DNA of 64,000 bases from Puccinia triticina (GCF_026914185.1 NC_070562.1:1364001-1428000); one strand, 5' to 3'. Positions 25,154-36,816 are shown, counted from the stretch's first letter. Notes: generated from the sequence alone by a model not told the origin. A program made the numbers and translations.

Positions 25154-26107
25154 CTAGCTAGGCTTCCCCCGAATTCTCGACGTTTCGGAGGGGGGAGATG
25201 ATCTGCGGCAAGTAATCGTTTTTGGGTCGAATGGGCTTGATGGGGATGCAGGTCGGGATAATCCTGTGCAGACAGATTCCAGGATCAGTACAGCTTTGGG
25301 CGCTGCAAGAAGTACGAATAAGCAGAAAGAAGAAATAATAACCCAACATACTCTTTGCCCGGCTTGATAGGCTTCTGGGAAGGTGGGAGAAGCGTTTGCA
25401 TCGGAATAATCCTGTGCACACAAATGAAGAATTCCATGGTCAGCGGACAGGAGAGACAAGCATAACTAAGGAATTCAACTTACAACCATGGTTAATAAAG
25501 CGGTGGGCTCAAAGGAGCAGATGTCCTCTGGCATCTCAATGAAAATTGAAACCCTCGCATCAGGGGATGAGTTCTCCGCGGTGCTGACAAACTTGTCAAA
25601 CACGCCGTTGGGTTCATTGAAAGAAAACTCGAGTTGGATGATTGAACCAGGGGTGAGGTGATTATAGTCCGCCGACTCGAGTATAATCCAAGACCAATAC
25701 ACCGCATTGTATCGCTCTGCTTGTCCCACCACAAGGTCGATGGGGTAGACATGCTCCGACTCGGTCCGCAGGTGCTCCTTGACATGTGACTTGAATGTGG
25801 AGAACATCATGTCTGTCAGGTGCAGTTCCAATGGTGGGATGCAACCTTCGGACGAGGAGATCCGCGTGCGTGTCACGGGACCTTGGCCGCCCTTCTGTAC
25901 CATTGCATAGAGGCTGTATTGGATTCAAATGGGGATGGAGGAGTTGGGACCTCGGGAGACGGTCTCCCTCCCCGCATCATCGGAATCTGGGGCCTCATCG
26001 GAACCTCGGGCCAATCCGACCGTTTGTAAAGAGGAGGGGTGGTCGGACTCGACGCGTGGCGATTGTGTTTGCAGGTCTGTGGGAGCGGAGCGTTGGTCGG
26101 TCATCAC
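25154..26107 (-). pseudogene. Broken gene of unknown family
   Basis: From ATG 26107 (MTDQRSAPTDLQTQ) the frame meets TGA right after GPNSSIPI (about 25928) and continues in the same frame with IQYSLYAMVQKGGQGPVTRT and a well-formed domain: FSTFKSHVKEHLRTESEHVY, DLVVGQAERYNAVYWSWIIL, LEFSFNEPNGVFDKFVST and IFIEMPEDICSFEPTALLTM. Two further exons appear to follow at about 25415-25350 and 25265-25160. Both begin GATTATYCCGA after CACAG and look like a duplicated exon. The stop could be a CGA-to-TGA change. The right end of the transposon abuts its 3' end, so it may have been truncated by the insertion. An alternative is that translation starts at the later ATG (25903) and the gene is functional. 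Confidence 0.5.
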
Positions 26108-27729
26108 GGGCGTGATGTGAAAGTTTTAGCGGTGGTGAAGGTCTTGAAGGTCTGCTCTTCCAAGAAGGCAAAACTTCAACAGGCTCTCTGACTGACCGGA
26201 GGCACAGAGCCGTGGAAACCTCATAGAAAGTATTTCAGTGTGTGGTTTCGACAGCACACAACATTGGCTCCCACAGACTCCACCGGGATTAAATCTACTC
26301 GCGTGGAGCCCATCGATGTTTTCTCATCAGAGTGATGAGGATTTGACACCCCTGTGCATTTTCGACGGGGTGCCCACAATCACGGGGGGCACGGCGAAAT
26401 CCACGTTGGTTTCACCAATCTGGTGCGACCCGTTGTATCCACACGGCCGCGCGGTAAGAAGTACCCCCGGCGTGTATGTGCAACAGCGGGCCACTATGCT
26501 AAACTACGCTACGTTCCGCACTTGCGTAGCGGTCTCGGCGTGCTCCGCTGCGGCCATAGTGTCAATGATGGGCCAGACACCAGCAGAGAATTTATTCCGC
26601 TACGCCACCGGGAGGGAAAAAATCTGTCAGCGGTCAATCTAACCGTTAGCGTAGCAGATTTTGTTTCTGTGCTAACACTTCTTTTAGCGTTAGAGCAGAA
26701 ATAAAAGCTACGCCACCTCTTTTGGCGGCCAAAAAACCTGCTCACACTGCAAATTACTGGAGGACTTCCCGTTGGCCAAAATGCTTAATCTAGGGGACAG
26801 GCCAAACCTTTACTGGCTGGTGAAAATCAATTGATATTGAGTTTTAGCAAACAAGGTTTAGCGCCCTCCTCTACATCAAGCTTTTTAGGCGACGGAAGTC
26901 CTCCACTGGCCAAAAAAAAAAACCAGCACTACACTAACCCGTAGCGCTCAAGTACGTAGCGTAGCGGCCCATGGTCGAGATTGTTAGCGTGCGGGTAGTC
27001 GCGCCACGCCAGCGCTACACTGAGCCGTGTCACTTTAAGTGGAAAAGACCAGCTTGAAAGTGGCATAACGCAGCGTAGTGAGCATTACATGGCATGTGAT
27101 TAACAAGAGCAGGTATTATTTGATTACTCGAATTGCGGCCATGTGAGGCAGGCAGATACATGTAAAGAGAGGGACACAGCTATAACCCAATAGAATGAAG
27201 GAAAAGGAATTATATAAAGTTGAGAACAAGTAGGGATGTATGTATCGGGGGATCTTATTGTTTCAATTAAGCGGCTGAGAAAAGGAAAGAAAAACGGGAG
27301 TTCAACAAAAATGAGTGACCATAAAAAGTGAAGAAAACAAGCTGTGGAGCGACATGCATCAAGTGAGTTTTTGTTAAGAAAAGGTAAGAAACACGATTGA
27401 AAAAATGTTGCCAATAAGGTAGAGAGAAAAGAAGGACACATGAGCTTGATGTCGTAGGCGAGTAGCATGTGTATATGGCTGTATTATGTATTATGTGTAT
27501 TAGGATATGTGAAGGAGAGGGGAACGAAGGCAGACGAGGGGAATGGAAGGCATGTTCAGGGACTCGGAGCATCAGGAAAGCAGTGGGCAAGGGAGCAGGT
27601 CTTAGAAGGATAGGCCCAAAACTGAGTGGATAACACGAAACAACGATGGAGATGAGGCAAAACAAACAGACGCGAAAATGAACGACGAGTACAACAAACG
27701 AGGAGTATTGAGAGGGAGGGAGAGAAGGG
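26108..27729. other. Non-coding stretch with GTAGCG-rich repeats
   Basis: 26450-27060 is dense in GTAGCG/CGCTAC words (for example near 26515-26540, 26600, 26650, 26940-27010) like those at 11.65 kb. An inverted pair GGAGGACTTCC (about 26761) and GGAAGTCCTCC (about 26893), each followed by a GGCCAAAA run, encloses about 130 bp and looks like a decayed foldback element. 27100-27729 shows nothing recognisable beyond probable 3' untranslated sequence of the gene to its right. Confidence 0.5.
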
Positions 27730-30700
27730 TCAGACGATTTTGGGATGGGCGCTGATGATAGCGGAGGTTCTTAGGCTCCATCGTCTGACGTTAGGTTCGG
27801 CGTTCGCCAGACGGTCGGCATCGGGCTTCAGGACAACCCAGGGCTGGGCGACCTTGAACCGGGGCGGCTGCTGATCGCGGGAGTCTTCCGGCTGCTCGTT
27901 TTCGTCTTCGGAGAAGGTGGCCAGGGAGGTGGGGTTGGCCAGATGGACAGGCATGCTGTGTCGACGACTGTCGGCCTCCGTCGACGATCGGGACTTGTTG
28001 AGATTGGTGTGGCCCTCCAGGATTCGCACTCTTCGTTCGTTGGGCTTCGCGCGCACGCTCGCTGCTGGGTTCGCGCTGCTGCTCTCACCGAGAGCATTCC
28101 CCCCGTCGATCGAGTGGTTAAGAATCGAGACGAGCCTGATGGTGCTCTGGCTTGACCATCGGTTGTTCGAGCCCTTGGTGGGCGACGTCTTCGGCTTCGG
28201 TCGGCCGGGGGTCAAGCTTTTCAACATCGGACTGCTTCGTGGGCGATTTGATTCCTGGGAGGCGGTACGAGAGTTCGTAACTGGGCTCACGAATGCAGTA
28301 GATGGATTGGACCCACCACTCAGGAATGCTTGGGAGAAACTGCCGATCTCGAGACTGTTTTCGTTGCTCGAGCAGAAACCCATCTCGTGGACCAAGTCAT
28401 GATTTCGGAGTTTGTTGTCTGCTCGTGATACGGGCGGACCGCCCGCTTCTTCATCTGCAATCGTTTGGTGATCTTTGAGCTCCTTGACTTGCTGAATCAG
28501 TTCATCCATAGTGAATTCTCTTTCGATCGGGGAGGTGGGCTGGATCACATTGACAAAGGCCCTGGCTCGAGGCGTCATGTGAGGGTCAACCAAGCTGCGA
28601 GACAAGTGACCGGCCCGTTTGCTCTTTCTGGGAGTGCTGATGGCCTCCCCCAATACCACATGAACGTCACTGTGCGCAGTCTCATGCGACTTTGTTGGGT
28701 TCCCACTAGGGTAAACCTTGCGCGACAGAGGAGATCTACATTGCTGCGATGTTTGTGATTGATGTTTCGAGGCAGTGGGGGTGTTCGGGCTGTCGGCGTC
28801 GTGTGTGTTGGCACTAGATGCGGTTCCTCGAGAAGAGCTGGAGCCATCAAGAGGTTTTGGATGGCGCTGTGAATTAGGAGGGTAGTTCTGGAGCACTGAA
28901 CCTGACGTAGGGCAAAACGACGGGGTGTAAGCGGGATGGCGCAGGTATAAACGACAGGGAAAGCAAAAAACTGGACATACTTAAGAGGTTGGCATTATGA
29001 CAATCTACGCTTCGTCTCGCCATGGGGTCAAGATACTTACGGGGATTAGATTTTGGGCTGGAACAGACGACGAGTTGAGTGAGTGATCCTGACGAGGTGG
29101 ACGGACAAATGGGACAAAAGTCGTAAACCTACCTGCCAATAGAGCGGTGCATGTTGTAGTACTTGGCACTTCCAGGGGTCTTTCGAAGCTTACTTCGGCC
29201 AGAAGCCTTCAATTCGTTCAAAAAGGTAGCCATGTCCGGTGGCTGAGCACCAGCTGTAGAAGGTCTACTGCTGCTGCTTGGTCCGCCGTGTCGATGAAAG
29301 TCGTTGATTGAATTCCTAAACATGTTGCGAATGTTTGAACGTGGCTGCATCTTTAAATGAGCACATGAATGAGCACATGAAGCTTGTTAGAAAGAAGTGT
29401 GACTGAGAGCCTAATGTCAACAGTGACCTACCGCGCTCAGTCCGTTCTTAGAGTTCCGATTGAGCTTCTTCAAGGTTTTTGCCCTGGGAGAACTGAATAA
29501 ATCAGCTTCTAGTTCCTGATCGCGATTCCAACCTGAGCTGGCGTTAGAGTTGGCACTTGCTGGATGCGGGGAAAAAGGGAATGAGTACCTTCCGAAATGA
29601 TGTGAGGATGTGAGTATGTGAAGTGCTTACTTGGACGCCCGGCAGCAGATCCAGATGAGCTTTGAGCAGCTTTGGAGGACTTGGCTCCGAACAAGTCGCG
29701 TCGCATACCACCCTGTGTTCCAGAAGTAGCTTTCTTCTTCTGAAGCCACTTCTCCGCTTGAGCTGGCGTGGACTCGCCGACGACGTCAGGACCCTGGCCA
29801 AATACGCGAGACACGATGAAGGGAGACCCTCCAACAGTGGCACCATCGCATGGTCTTTTGACCACCACTGGTGAGTCGGTCATGCCACTGTTGCGTTTGC
29901 TGTTTGGTAGACCTCGGGACGGGCTGAGCAGCTGGCAGGGGCGAGATGAAGCGCGAGACGAAGACACTGGTGATGAGACAAACAATGGGGAGCGCGGGGA
30001 GAAGGTCACATGGGGACTTTCAATGGATTGGCTAGCACGCCTATCGGCTCGATCGAGTGACATATACATCGAGTTTCTTTGGGCGGATTTCGTCTTCTCG
30101 TTTTCAAGTTCCTGGCGAAGTCGATTAATTTCGCTCTGAAGAACTCGAATCTTCTTGGTCGGCGATTCTTCGTTGTCTTCGACATCCGTGAGGCTTCGGG
30201 CGTGCTCTGCTGGGTGCCGCTTGTGATGACCCCGAGACAAGCCAAGCTTCTGCATCACCTTAGTTTTGGGCTTGGGCTGGGATTGGCCTGGATGTAAATC
30301 GACCAGTTTGCTGGCCGCTAGGTCGATGGCCGCGAGACCAGGTCTGCGGAAATGAATCAAATCGCTGCGATGTAAGAGTCTTTTACGTTTTCGATTGGGT
30401 GTTTCGAACGCAAGCCCTTGTGCTTCTTCTCGCTCTAAGAATTCATAAGAATTGTCGGCATCTTCATCCACTTCCACAATTATGTCTTGGTGGCGAGTGT
30501 CACGAGGGCTCGGGAGAGATTTGCTCATGTCTTTTGTAGCCGAGTCAGACGAGGGACTGTTGCAAGAATGCATGGTATTGCTCATCTGGCTACGCAGCGT
30601 ATTCAAGGAAGAGGATGTGTTGGTAACAGAAAAGCTGGATTCTTCAGCGGTGTCGTTTTCAGCCTGAGCTGTTTGCGCCTTGCTTTTTTCGTTGGTGGAT

Positions 30701-31812
30701 TGGGATTTGACAGGGAATGCAGGCTGATTCCTGGGAGCAACGGGACATCCAGTGAATGCACTTGCGATACTAGCAATAGAAGGCGAAGGATTGAGTTCAT
30801 TGGTCTCGCGAAAGGTGTCGAGATGTGATTGCAAAGAAGACAACGAGGGTGAGGTATCGAGTGGTCTGCCAATTATCTCGGCTAGAGGAACTTTGCGACG
30901 AGAAACAGGGGCAGGACGTTGAGATATGATACGACGACCAATTTGAATATCGGCCGGCTCGTCATTGTAGTTGTCGGAATCACTGGTCAGAAATTCCCGC
31001 TCGTTGTCTGAGGTGGAAGGATGTAATGTCGGAGCAAGATTGTTCAAGCTGCTGGTGACAATCCTTCCCGATGTGCGCTCATAGGCTCCAGCAAGTTGAT
31101 AGCCAAAGCTGCGATGGGTGCTGAGGCCGGTGTTGATGATACTTCCAACCGAAGAGAAACTGGAGGCGCTAAGGGTGTTCATCCGCGATGAACTGCGCGG
31201 GGAGCCCAGTATCTTGGTGTGCCGGATCCGAGGAGAAGGCATGCTGCACCCGCTGTTAAGACGTGAGGAGTGAATACTGTGGTTTTTGAGGTCTTGGAGT
31301 GCGTTCAAGTCGACGGAGGTGTTGGATGTTAGGGAAGTATGGTTGGAAAAGCCCCGGTTCAAATTGGAACCGCTGTTGGTGGAAAACGACGAGGAAGCCT
31401 GCCACGTCGAGGAGGACTAGATAGATAGAACGTTCAATTTATCAGTCTTAGGACTATGGTGACATTCTTCCATGATCAAGCGACTTACAACATCAGCGTT
31501 TACCGAGGAGCCAGGGCTATCGTGAGCTCGCATGTGTCGTGAGTCTGGGAAGAGGACGGAGTTGGATCCTGCTGGATGACCAGAAGACTGCACAAATATA
31601 GGAGTGGCGGCGTGCTGAGCGCGGTGGGAGAGAATCTCCTCCACTTCAGCATCATCATGGCCATACTGCTCGTGAGATTGTTGGACAACTGCCGGGCCAT
31701 CTTGGGATTTTGACAAGTCGTCTGCACTGCTGGAAGAAAGATGTTCGCGTGATCCGCTATGAGGTAACGCTTGTTGCGGGTAGAGTAATTGCAGTATTGA
31801 AGAATAAGACAT
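27730..31812 (-). CDS. Ser/Asn-rich 1212-aa protein, unknown function, with short coiled coil
   Basis: ATG 31812 in a good context (ACCAAAATGTCT) begins six exons that join in phase: 31812-31489, 31416-29631, 29559-29432, 29350-29133, a 17-nt exon 29057-29041, and 28895-27730. The product is 1212 residues, mostly Ser/Thr/Pro/Asn-rich and probably disordered, with many SP and RRxS sites that could be phosphorylated. Ordered-looking parts are a coiled coil (KKIRVLQSEINRLRQELENE), a basic block (RKRKRLL) and a short motif MATFLNELKASGRSKLRKTP that faintly recalls an actin-binding WH2 motif. A second acidic helix, FTMDELIQQVKELKDHQ, follows. No enzyme domain is seen. The long open exon and consistent splice phases support a real, intact gene, possibly a cytoskeleton or polarity scaffold; that role is a guess. 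Confidence 0.72.
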
Positions 31813-32722
31813 TTTGGTCAGCTAGGGTGCAAGTTGTGGGAGAACAAGGTAACAGAACAAGAGCATAAGAATAGCGTTCAACCAGCAACTGGCTGTGGAC
31901 TTCTTCCGACAAGAAGGTTATCTTTTGGTCAACTCTTGCAGACAAATGACGACAATCCCCTTTCCGAAATGAGAAGGATGTTGCCAGTCGCGGGAAGACT
32001 TGTTCCAGGACCAGTGAACAAGGAGATGGCCAAAGAGCATATCACAATGTAACATGGTCAACGGTGACCTTGTACTGCTTGGCGTTGGAGTCTAGGCTTG
32101 AAGCGGAGAAAACAAGCCTCTTTGATGATTGACGACTGGGAAGCATCCGTCCGTGATGGTCGATGATGGGTAGGCTATGTTCAAAGCCGGGCGGTGAGCG
32201 GGTCGCAGCGCCACATTCGAACACCAATGAGGACACCGAATCACACTGGTGCGATTATATGCCCTGCGGCAGCCTGAGAAATATGGCTGACAGCGGCGCC
32301 GGAATTGCGCGGCATATGATCGACAGGTATTATGGTGCGGATGGGTGGAAGAAATGGCAAGCGATCCTGGCCGGTTGAGCACAGGACGTGGCTTCGGGCA
32401 ACAGTCACACTCCAGAGTCCAGCTGGAGGATGGCCGGAGGCGTTCCGGCATTGCGGATGACTCGGCATACGCGGCTTGAAAGGATAATGCAGGGACAATG
32501 CACCCTGGGGGAAGGCCTGCGCTGCATCCGGATCGGATCGGATTCTCAGGAAAGAATGAATCGGGAAGTTGACAGCCGAAAGGGGAAAAAAACAGCTGAG
32601 GCTGTATGGGATAGAAGCCCCGAAGTTGATCGAGAAGATCTGCGCAAAGTTCTCTTGCCACAACCAAACAGCTGGTGGTGGTGGAGACGAAATGGAAGGA
32701 AGAGGAGAAAAAAAAAACTTAC
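31813..32722. other. Gap between two minus-strand Ser-rich genes
   Basis: Either the promoter of the 31812 gene or an unusually long intron (about 0.9 kb) joining it to the exon at 33407-32723. A simple join to the CTAG just before the 31812 ATG would be out of frame, so I list two genes. Open frames at 32092-32667 lack domains. Confidence 0.4.
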
Positions 32723-33407
32723 GTGTTGGAGGTGAATGGTTTATGTTGGCCGGCTCATCAGTTTGCGGGGCGATTGGTTGGCCGAGGCTCATCAACTGTG
32801 CATGCTGTTGCTGCTGGAGTTGAGTGATCTGGTCGTTCCGAGCCTGGTTGCCTGACTCATCATTGAGGGTCATGCTGGAGAGCTTCTCTGCTCGCCTCAG
32901 TTTCTTGTTGGGTGATGGCAGGTCGAAATCGGAGAAGTGGGGTGATGGGAGCCGAGGTGGGCGGTCTTCTTCTTGTTCAGGTGTCTTCCGGGTCCGGGCA
33001 GGGGAGCAGCGTTGGGGGTGGCGAGGGTTGGTGGCGGTTGTTGGTCGACTGGAGCGTTTGAGGTAGCGCCTGGTGCGAGTTGATTCGTTCTTAGGATTCG
33101 ATGGTGGGTTATTATTGCTGTTATTATTATCAGTCTTAGTATTACCTGAGGGGTTATTACTATCATGAGTCTGAGTGGCTGATCCACCCCTGACAGCCTT
33201 GACAAAGTCGTTGATTTCCTTCTTTATGACTGAGGGTAGCTGGAAAGCAATGCCCAACCAGCTTGTCGGGGCTGGGGTGGCAGTGGTCGTAAGATCTAGT
33301 TGAGATCGCTTCCGTTTCGTTGGTGTGGGATGGTTTGGGCTTGCGGTTGCCGTGGGGTTGTTGCTTGCAGCCCCCATTGGAATCATCTTGGTTGATCGGG
33401 TAGTCAT
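32723..33407 (-). CDS. N-terminal exon of a low-complexity protein (228+ aa)
   Basis: ATG 33407 (MTTRSTKMIPMGAASNN) opens a 685-nt exon that ends at a GTAAGT donor (32722). The product is Asn/Thr/Pro-rich with a basic patch (PTKRKRSQLD), one amphipathic, hydrophobic segment (SWLGIAFQLPSVIKKEINDF) and a second basic cluster (RRYLKRSS). The following exon was not found with certainty. It may be the true 5' end of the gene at 31812-27730, or a separate short gene. No domain is recognised. Confidence 0.45.
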
Positions 33408-35163
33408 GCTCGGTAGGAATTGGCGCAGAAGAACAGAAAGTGTAGGTAGAAACGAAGATCTTGAAGGAGAATGAATGAACAATTCCTGGAGTGAAAGCGC
33501 AGAGACGAGCCCAGGAAGTCAGAAGAAGGAGCCAGATGATGATGACCCGATCGCTATCCTCCTACAAGGTTGAGAGCCTGAAATCGTTTAGGACTGGGGG
33601 GAGTTCGGGAGGAGGGTGGACTGAAAAGTTTTTGGTTAAATAGCTTGTATCCGATTCTCCAGAATAGATATATTTATGTATTTATTTATTCTGTGCTTGC
33701 GATGATTTCAGCTGGCTGCGAATGCTGGCAGAGTGTCTAAGGATTCCCGAGCTCTGCTGAGCCGGGGCTTACTGAATGGCCGTGAGACTGACTGAATGGG
33801 GCGGCCGGCGGGGTGGTAGACGGGATGTAGATGTTGGGCGAGAGAGAACGGGTGAAAATACTCGGTGTCGTCGGATTCTGGTTAATGATGTCTCGCGAGC
33901 CAGATGATAGCGAAGGAGACGACGGGAGCCATCGCTGCGACGGTGGGTTGGTGGAGGATATAGTCTACTCTGCTGAGAGGGATATGTACTCGGAGGGGGT
34001 CGTTGAAGAGTCAGAGAGCAAGACAAGCAGAAACAAAGCAGTCGATCGTGGGCAGGATTCGTAGCAGCAGGTCGTTGATCGTTCTTCGTGGGACGCGTTT
34101 CGGCTCAACTCAGCCTCTTATCTGGGCAGGATACTAATCTTCTCCGACAAGGCCCAGGCTGACTTTCCCCTCGCAGCGGCCAGCGGGGGACGACCGAGCA
34201 GCCGTGCTTGTCGCGTGACAGACGCGCGTCGGCTGAGGATTTTCCAGCCTAACTGACGCGCCCGACCGGCTAAAGTAGCCTACATAGGAGCCCATCATCG
34301 AAACACAACACTCACCATCATCCAGAGCTCTCCACCTCGTGGCCCCAACAGAGTTATCTGGCCTGGCACTATGATCATCGCCCCCCTCTTCAACATCTCT
34401 GTACAGATCGCAAACTGGGAAACATTATCTGAAATATTATCTAATCATTGATATTTATTAAATTATGTTGCATACAACTTATCTCTTGGTGCAGCTTCAG
34501 CCTTCAGGAGGACGTCGGGCTAAATAATCAAAACCGCAATCATGCCCATGGTCAAATCAATAGCGCTTGCGCAGGGTGAGAAAAGAGCCGAGATTTAGAT
34601 CAACGGCGTGGGCAACGGAAACCATCGGCTGCTCGGCTGGCCTCCCCTGTCGAAAGTTTCGGGCTTGAAGGCTACAAGATGGCCCCGTGGTCGCAAAGAA
34701 ATGGTCCTCAGCCCTGGTTGCTGCCGCGCCCAGCCCTTCATCGCTGGGTGGGCCGGTCCATCCCTGTATATGTGTATCCTCCAAGCGATCGGGAGGGGTC
34801 ATCCCCGCCGAGCAGAAGAAGAATCCTGCCCGTAGGCTGTGTGCGTGCCAGTTGTGACGAGCAGGATTCATCCGCGGCAAGCGGGTACGCCGTCAAGCTC
34901 CTCGCTCAGCTGGCAGGCGGGCAGCTGGCGATGGAGCTCGCTCCCCGGGTCACCTTGCGTCAATTTCGGCCACCGTCACCCTCCGCGTGGCTGGTACGCA
35001 GCACCCTGATAGTGCGACAAGTCAGACCGCTGAATATCCTCAAGTAGGACAACGGTTAACGTCGAACATTCTGGACACTTACCTCGGCCACCACCACACA
35101 CCAACCAAGCTGTCACCAGTTCAACTCCCCTCGCATCCACTTCTTCGTCCCAAACGTCTCAAG
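33408..35163. other. Intergenic, GC-mixed stretch
   Basis: It contains the presumed promoter of the gene at 33407. No other gene or repeat is recognised. Open frames at 33769-34064 and 34557-35047 overlap each other on opposite strands and carry no domain. Confidence 0.4.
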
Positions 35164-35449
35164 ATGAAACTCCCCCTCACCCTCTGCGCCGTCGTGCTGA
35201 CCTTCCTCCTGTCGGACGTCTGCCGCGCGAGCCCAACCTCGTGTGCTTCGAGCTTAACAAAGCCTCACTGTGAGAGCCCCGAAGGGGCAGCCCCGCAGGG
35301 TCTCTGTCTCACAGAGACGGGAGGTCGCACTTCGTGCGAGGCGCTTCGCGCCCCTGCCCCCCGGCAGGCGAGGGACTTGTGCTAAGTTTGCGTGTGCTTG
35401 GTCCGGGGAAGATTGCGAATTGTTGCCCAACACTATTCAGGCTGCATGA
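35164..35449 (+). pseudogene. Small secreted-protein ORF split by a hairpin insertion
   Basis: ATG 35164 starts MKLPLTLCAVVLTFLLSDVC, a textbook signal peptide, followed by RASPTSCA. At 35249 the sequence enters a 142-bp insertion made of consecutive hairpins. The frame stays open through it to TAA 35383-35385, giving 73 residues whose second half is encoded by the insertion. Ignoring the insertion and one copy of the 9-bp repeat, the frame would run on to TGA 35447-35449 and encode a 44-residue cysteine-containing secreted peptide. The present product, if made, is a chimera of the original secreted peptide and the inserted element. Family unknown. Confidence 0.55.
35249..35390. mobile_element. 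142-bp non-autonomous element of seven consecutive hairpins
   Basis: The insertion is flanked by a 9-bp direct repeat, CGTGTGCTT at 35240-35248 and 35391-35399. Its ends are weakly inverted (CGAGCTTAACAAA versus CAAACTTAGCACA read inwards). The interior is a run of short perfect hairpins with almost no spacer: 35264-35274, 35277-35287, 35284-35294 (overlapping the previous one), 35300-35318, 35325-35339, 35340-35352 and 35353-35368. Three have GAA or TTC loops. A 9-bp duplication is typical of Mutator-like elements, but no known family is recognised. Confidence 0.75.
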
Positions 35450-35901
35450 GGGAAACCCAAACTACAACCTGATAGTGTTGACACAATGAACCCTGTGAAG
35501 AACTACGTACCAAGAGGATGCACAAGTGCAAGAAGGGTCACAAGTTCACATGCTCCATTTTCATAAGGAGGAATGTTCACCAAGTAGAAAGAGGGACCTG
35601 CCATTGTGCATTCACATGCAGGCTTGTGTATCTCTCAGCAACTGAACCACTTCCAGACCCCCTACCTTTGGTACCTACAATCTACTATAGACTCCCAGCG
35701 CCTTTGTCTTCTTCTGCAACTCCATCAACTACAGAACCCTCATCCTCACAGCCTGTTCTGCTTGCATTATTCCCAGGTGCACCATTGTAAGAGGGCCTCA
35801 ATGATATAAACCCCAGGAAAAACAGGATTTGTGTCATAAGATATAGTTGTGGCATCTAGTAGAAATTGTAGTGCATGGGTTCATAAGATCAAAAATATTG
35901 A
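35450..35901. other. Non-coding stretch
   Basis: An imperfect inverted repeat (AACACTAT..ATAGTGTT) spans about 35429-35480. No gene recognised. Confidence 0.4.
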
Positions 35902-36014
35902 CACTGCAAGAAAAACTCTACAAACTGCCAGCAGTTGACATGTGGCATACCTCAAGCTCCCTTTGAGCTTCTGCATCTCAACTGCTAAAAGTTTCCAGAG
36001 TTTTTCTTGTAGTG
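35902..36014. mobile_element. CACTA-type MITE, 113 bp, with 3-bp target duplication
   Basis: CACTGCAAGAAAAACTCT at the left end is matched, inverted, by AGAGTTTTTCTTGTAGTG at the right (one mismatch). TGA flanks both ends (35899-35901 and 36015-36017), the 3-bp duplication expected of CACTA elements. It carries no gene. It shares internal sequence with the older copy at 9373-9463. Confidence 0.88.
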
Positions 36015-36017
36015 TGA

Positions 36018-36728
36018 GTAGTCATTTTGCAACATTTGAATGATTTTAATTGTACTTTGTGTGTGTCCCTTGGCTTGCTGAATTCATGTCAGCTGGGCTG
36101 CAATCATAGAATAGAGCCCCACCAACATAACAGGCAGGAGCTTTAGAAGTGCAGCCAGGAACACCACAGATCAGGTGCAGAGCAGGTTGCAGCATGGACC
36201 ACTGAGTAGTATAAAGAAAAAAAAGAATAAAATCCTATACTGGGTAATACCTGGAATAGGATAATAGGCTAGATCATCATGATGGAGCTGAGGACAGCAA
36301 GCATGGTGTGGGTGGTGTTTGAGGATTGTGGAAGGATGATTACACCACAGTAAGAGATTTTGGACAACTAAGAGTTATTATTACTAATTAGTTATCTTAT
36401 CTGTAATTACAATTATAGAGATAAGAGATAGATTGAGTTGTACCTAAGAGCGGATCAGAGTCCGCAGGATGAAGATGATAGAGATAATTCAAGATAAAGT
36501 GGCAATGAGAAAAAGCTGGGATACTGTTGGAATTTCATCATGTGGCGCAGGTCCTGCACTCGCTCCCATTCATCCCCTGCTCCCAATCCTACACTCACTA
36601 TCCCTTCTCTTTGTTCTCATCCCACCTAATACTTCTCAACCACCTCCTGAAACATCTCAATGTCAACAACCACTTCGCAAAACATCCTCAAACAACTCGA
36701 TCTCCTCTCACACGTCTCATCAACATCA
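36018..36728. other. Non-coding stretch
   Basis: AT-rich to about 36470, then a C/T-rich stretch resembling the upstream part of an LTR. No gene recognised. Confidence 0.4.
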
Positions 36729-36799
36729 CAACCACAAGTTGGCCATCCCATCGCAACCACAAGTTGGCCATCCCATCGCAACCACAAGTTGGCCATCCG
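36729..36799. repeat. 25-bp tandem repeat, three copies
   Basis: The unit starts CAACCACAAGTTGGCCATCC and is repeated at 36729, 36754 and 36779, ending just before a TATA-like box. Confidence 0.85.
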
Positions 36800-36807
36800 A
36801 CTACGTC

Positions 36808-36816
36808 TATATAAGC
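36808..36816 (+). promoter_or_regulatory. TATA-like box (CTATATAAG) of a possible LTR promoter
   Basis: CTATATAAG follows the 25-bp repeats and precedes a long C/T-rich leader. The layout is like the LTR promoter near 44.5 kb, but no gag or pol follows. Confidence 0.4.

Noticed and set aside
27917..28402. 161-codon plus-strand frame
   Set aside because: It is antisense to the last exon of the 1212-aa gene.
32241..32722. In-frame continuation of the 33407 exon to a 413-codon frame
   Set aside because: It crosses a strong GTAAGT donor, and the downstream part has no coding character.
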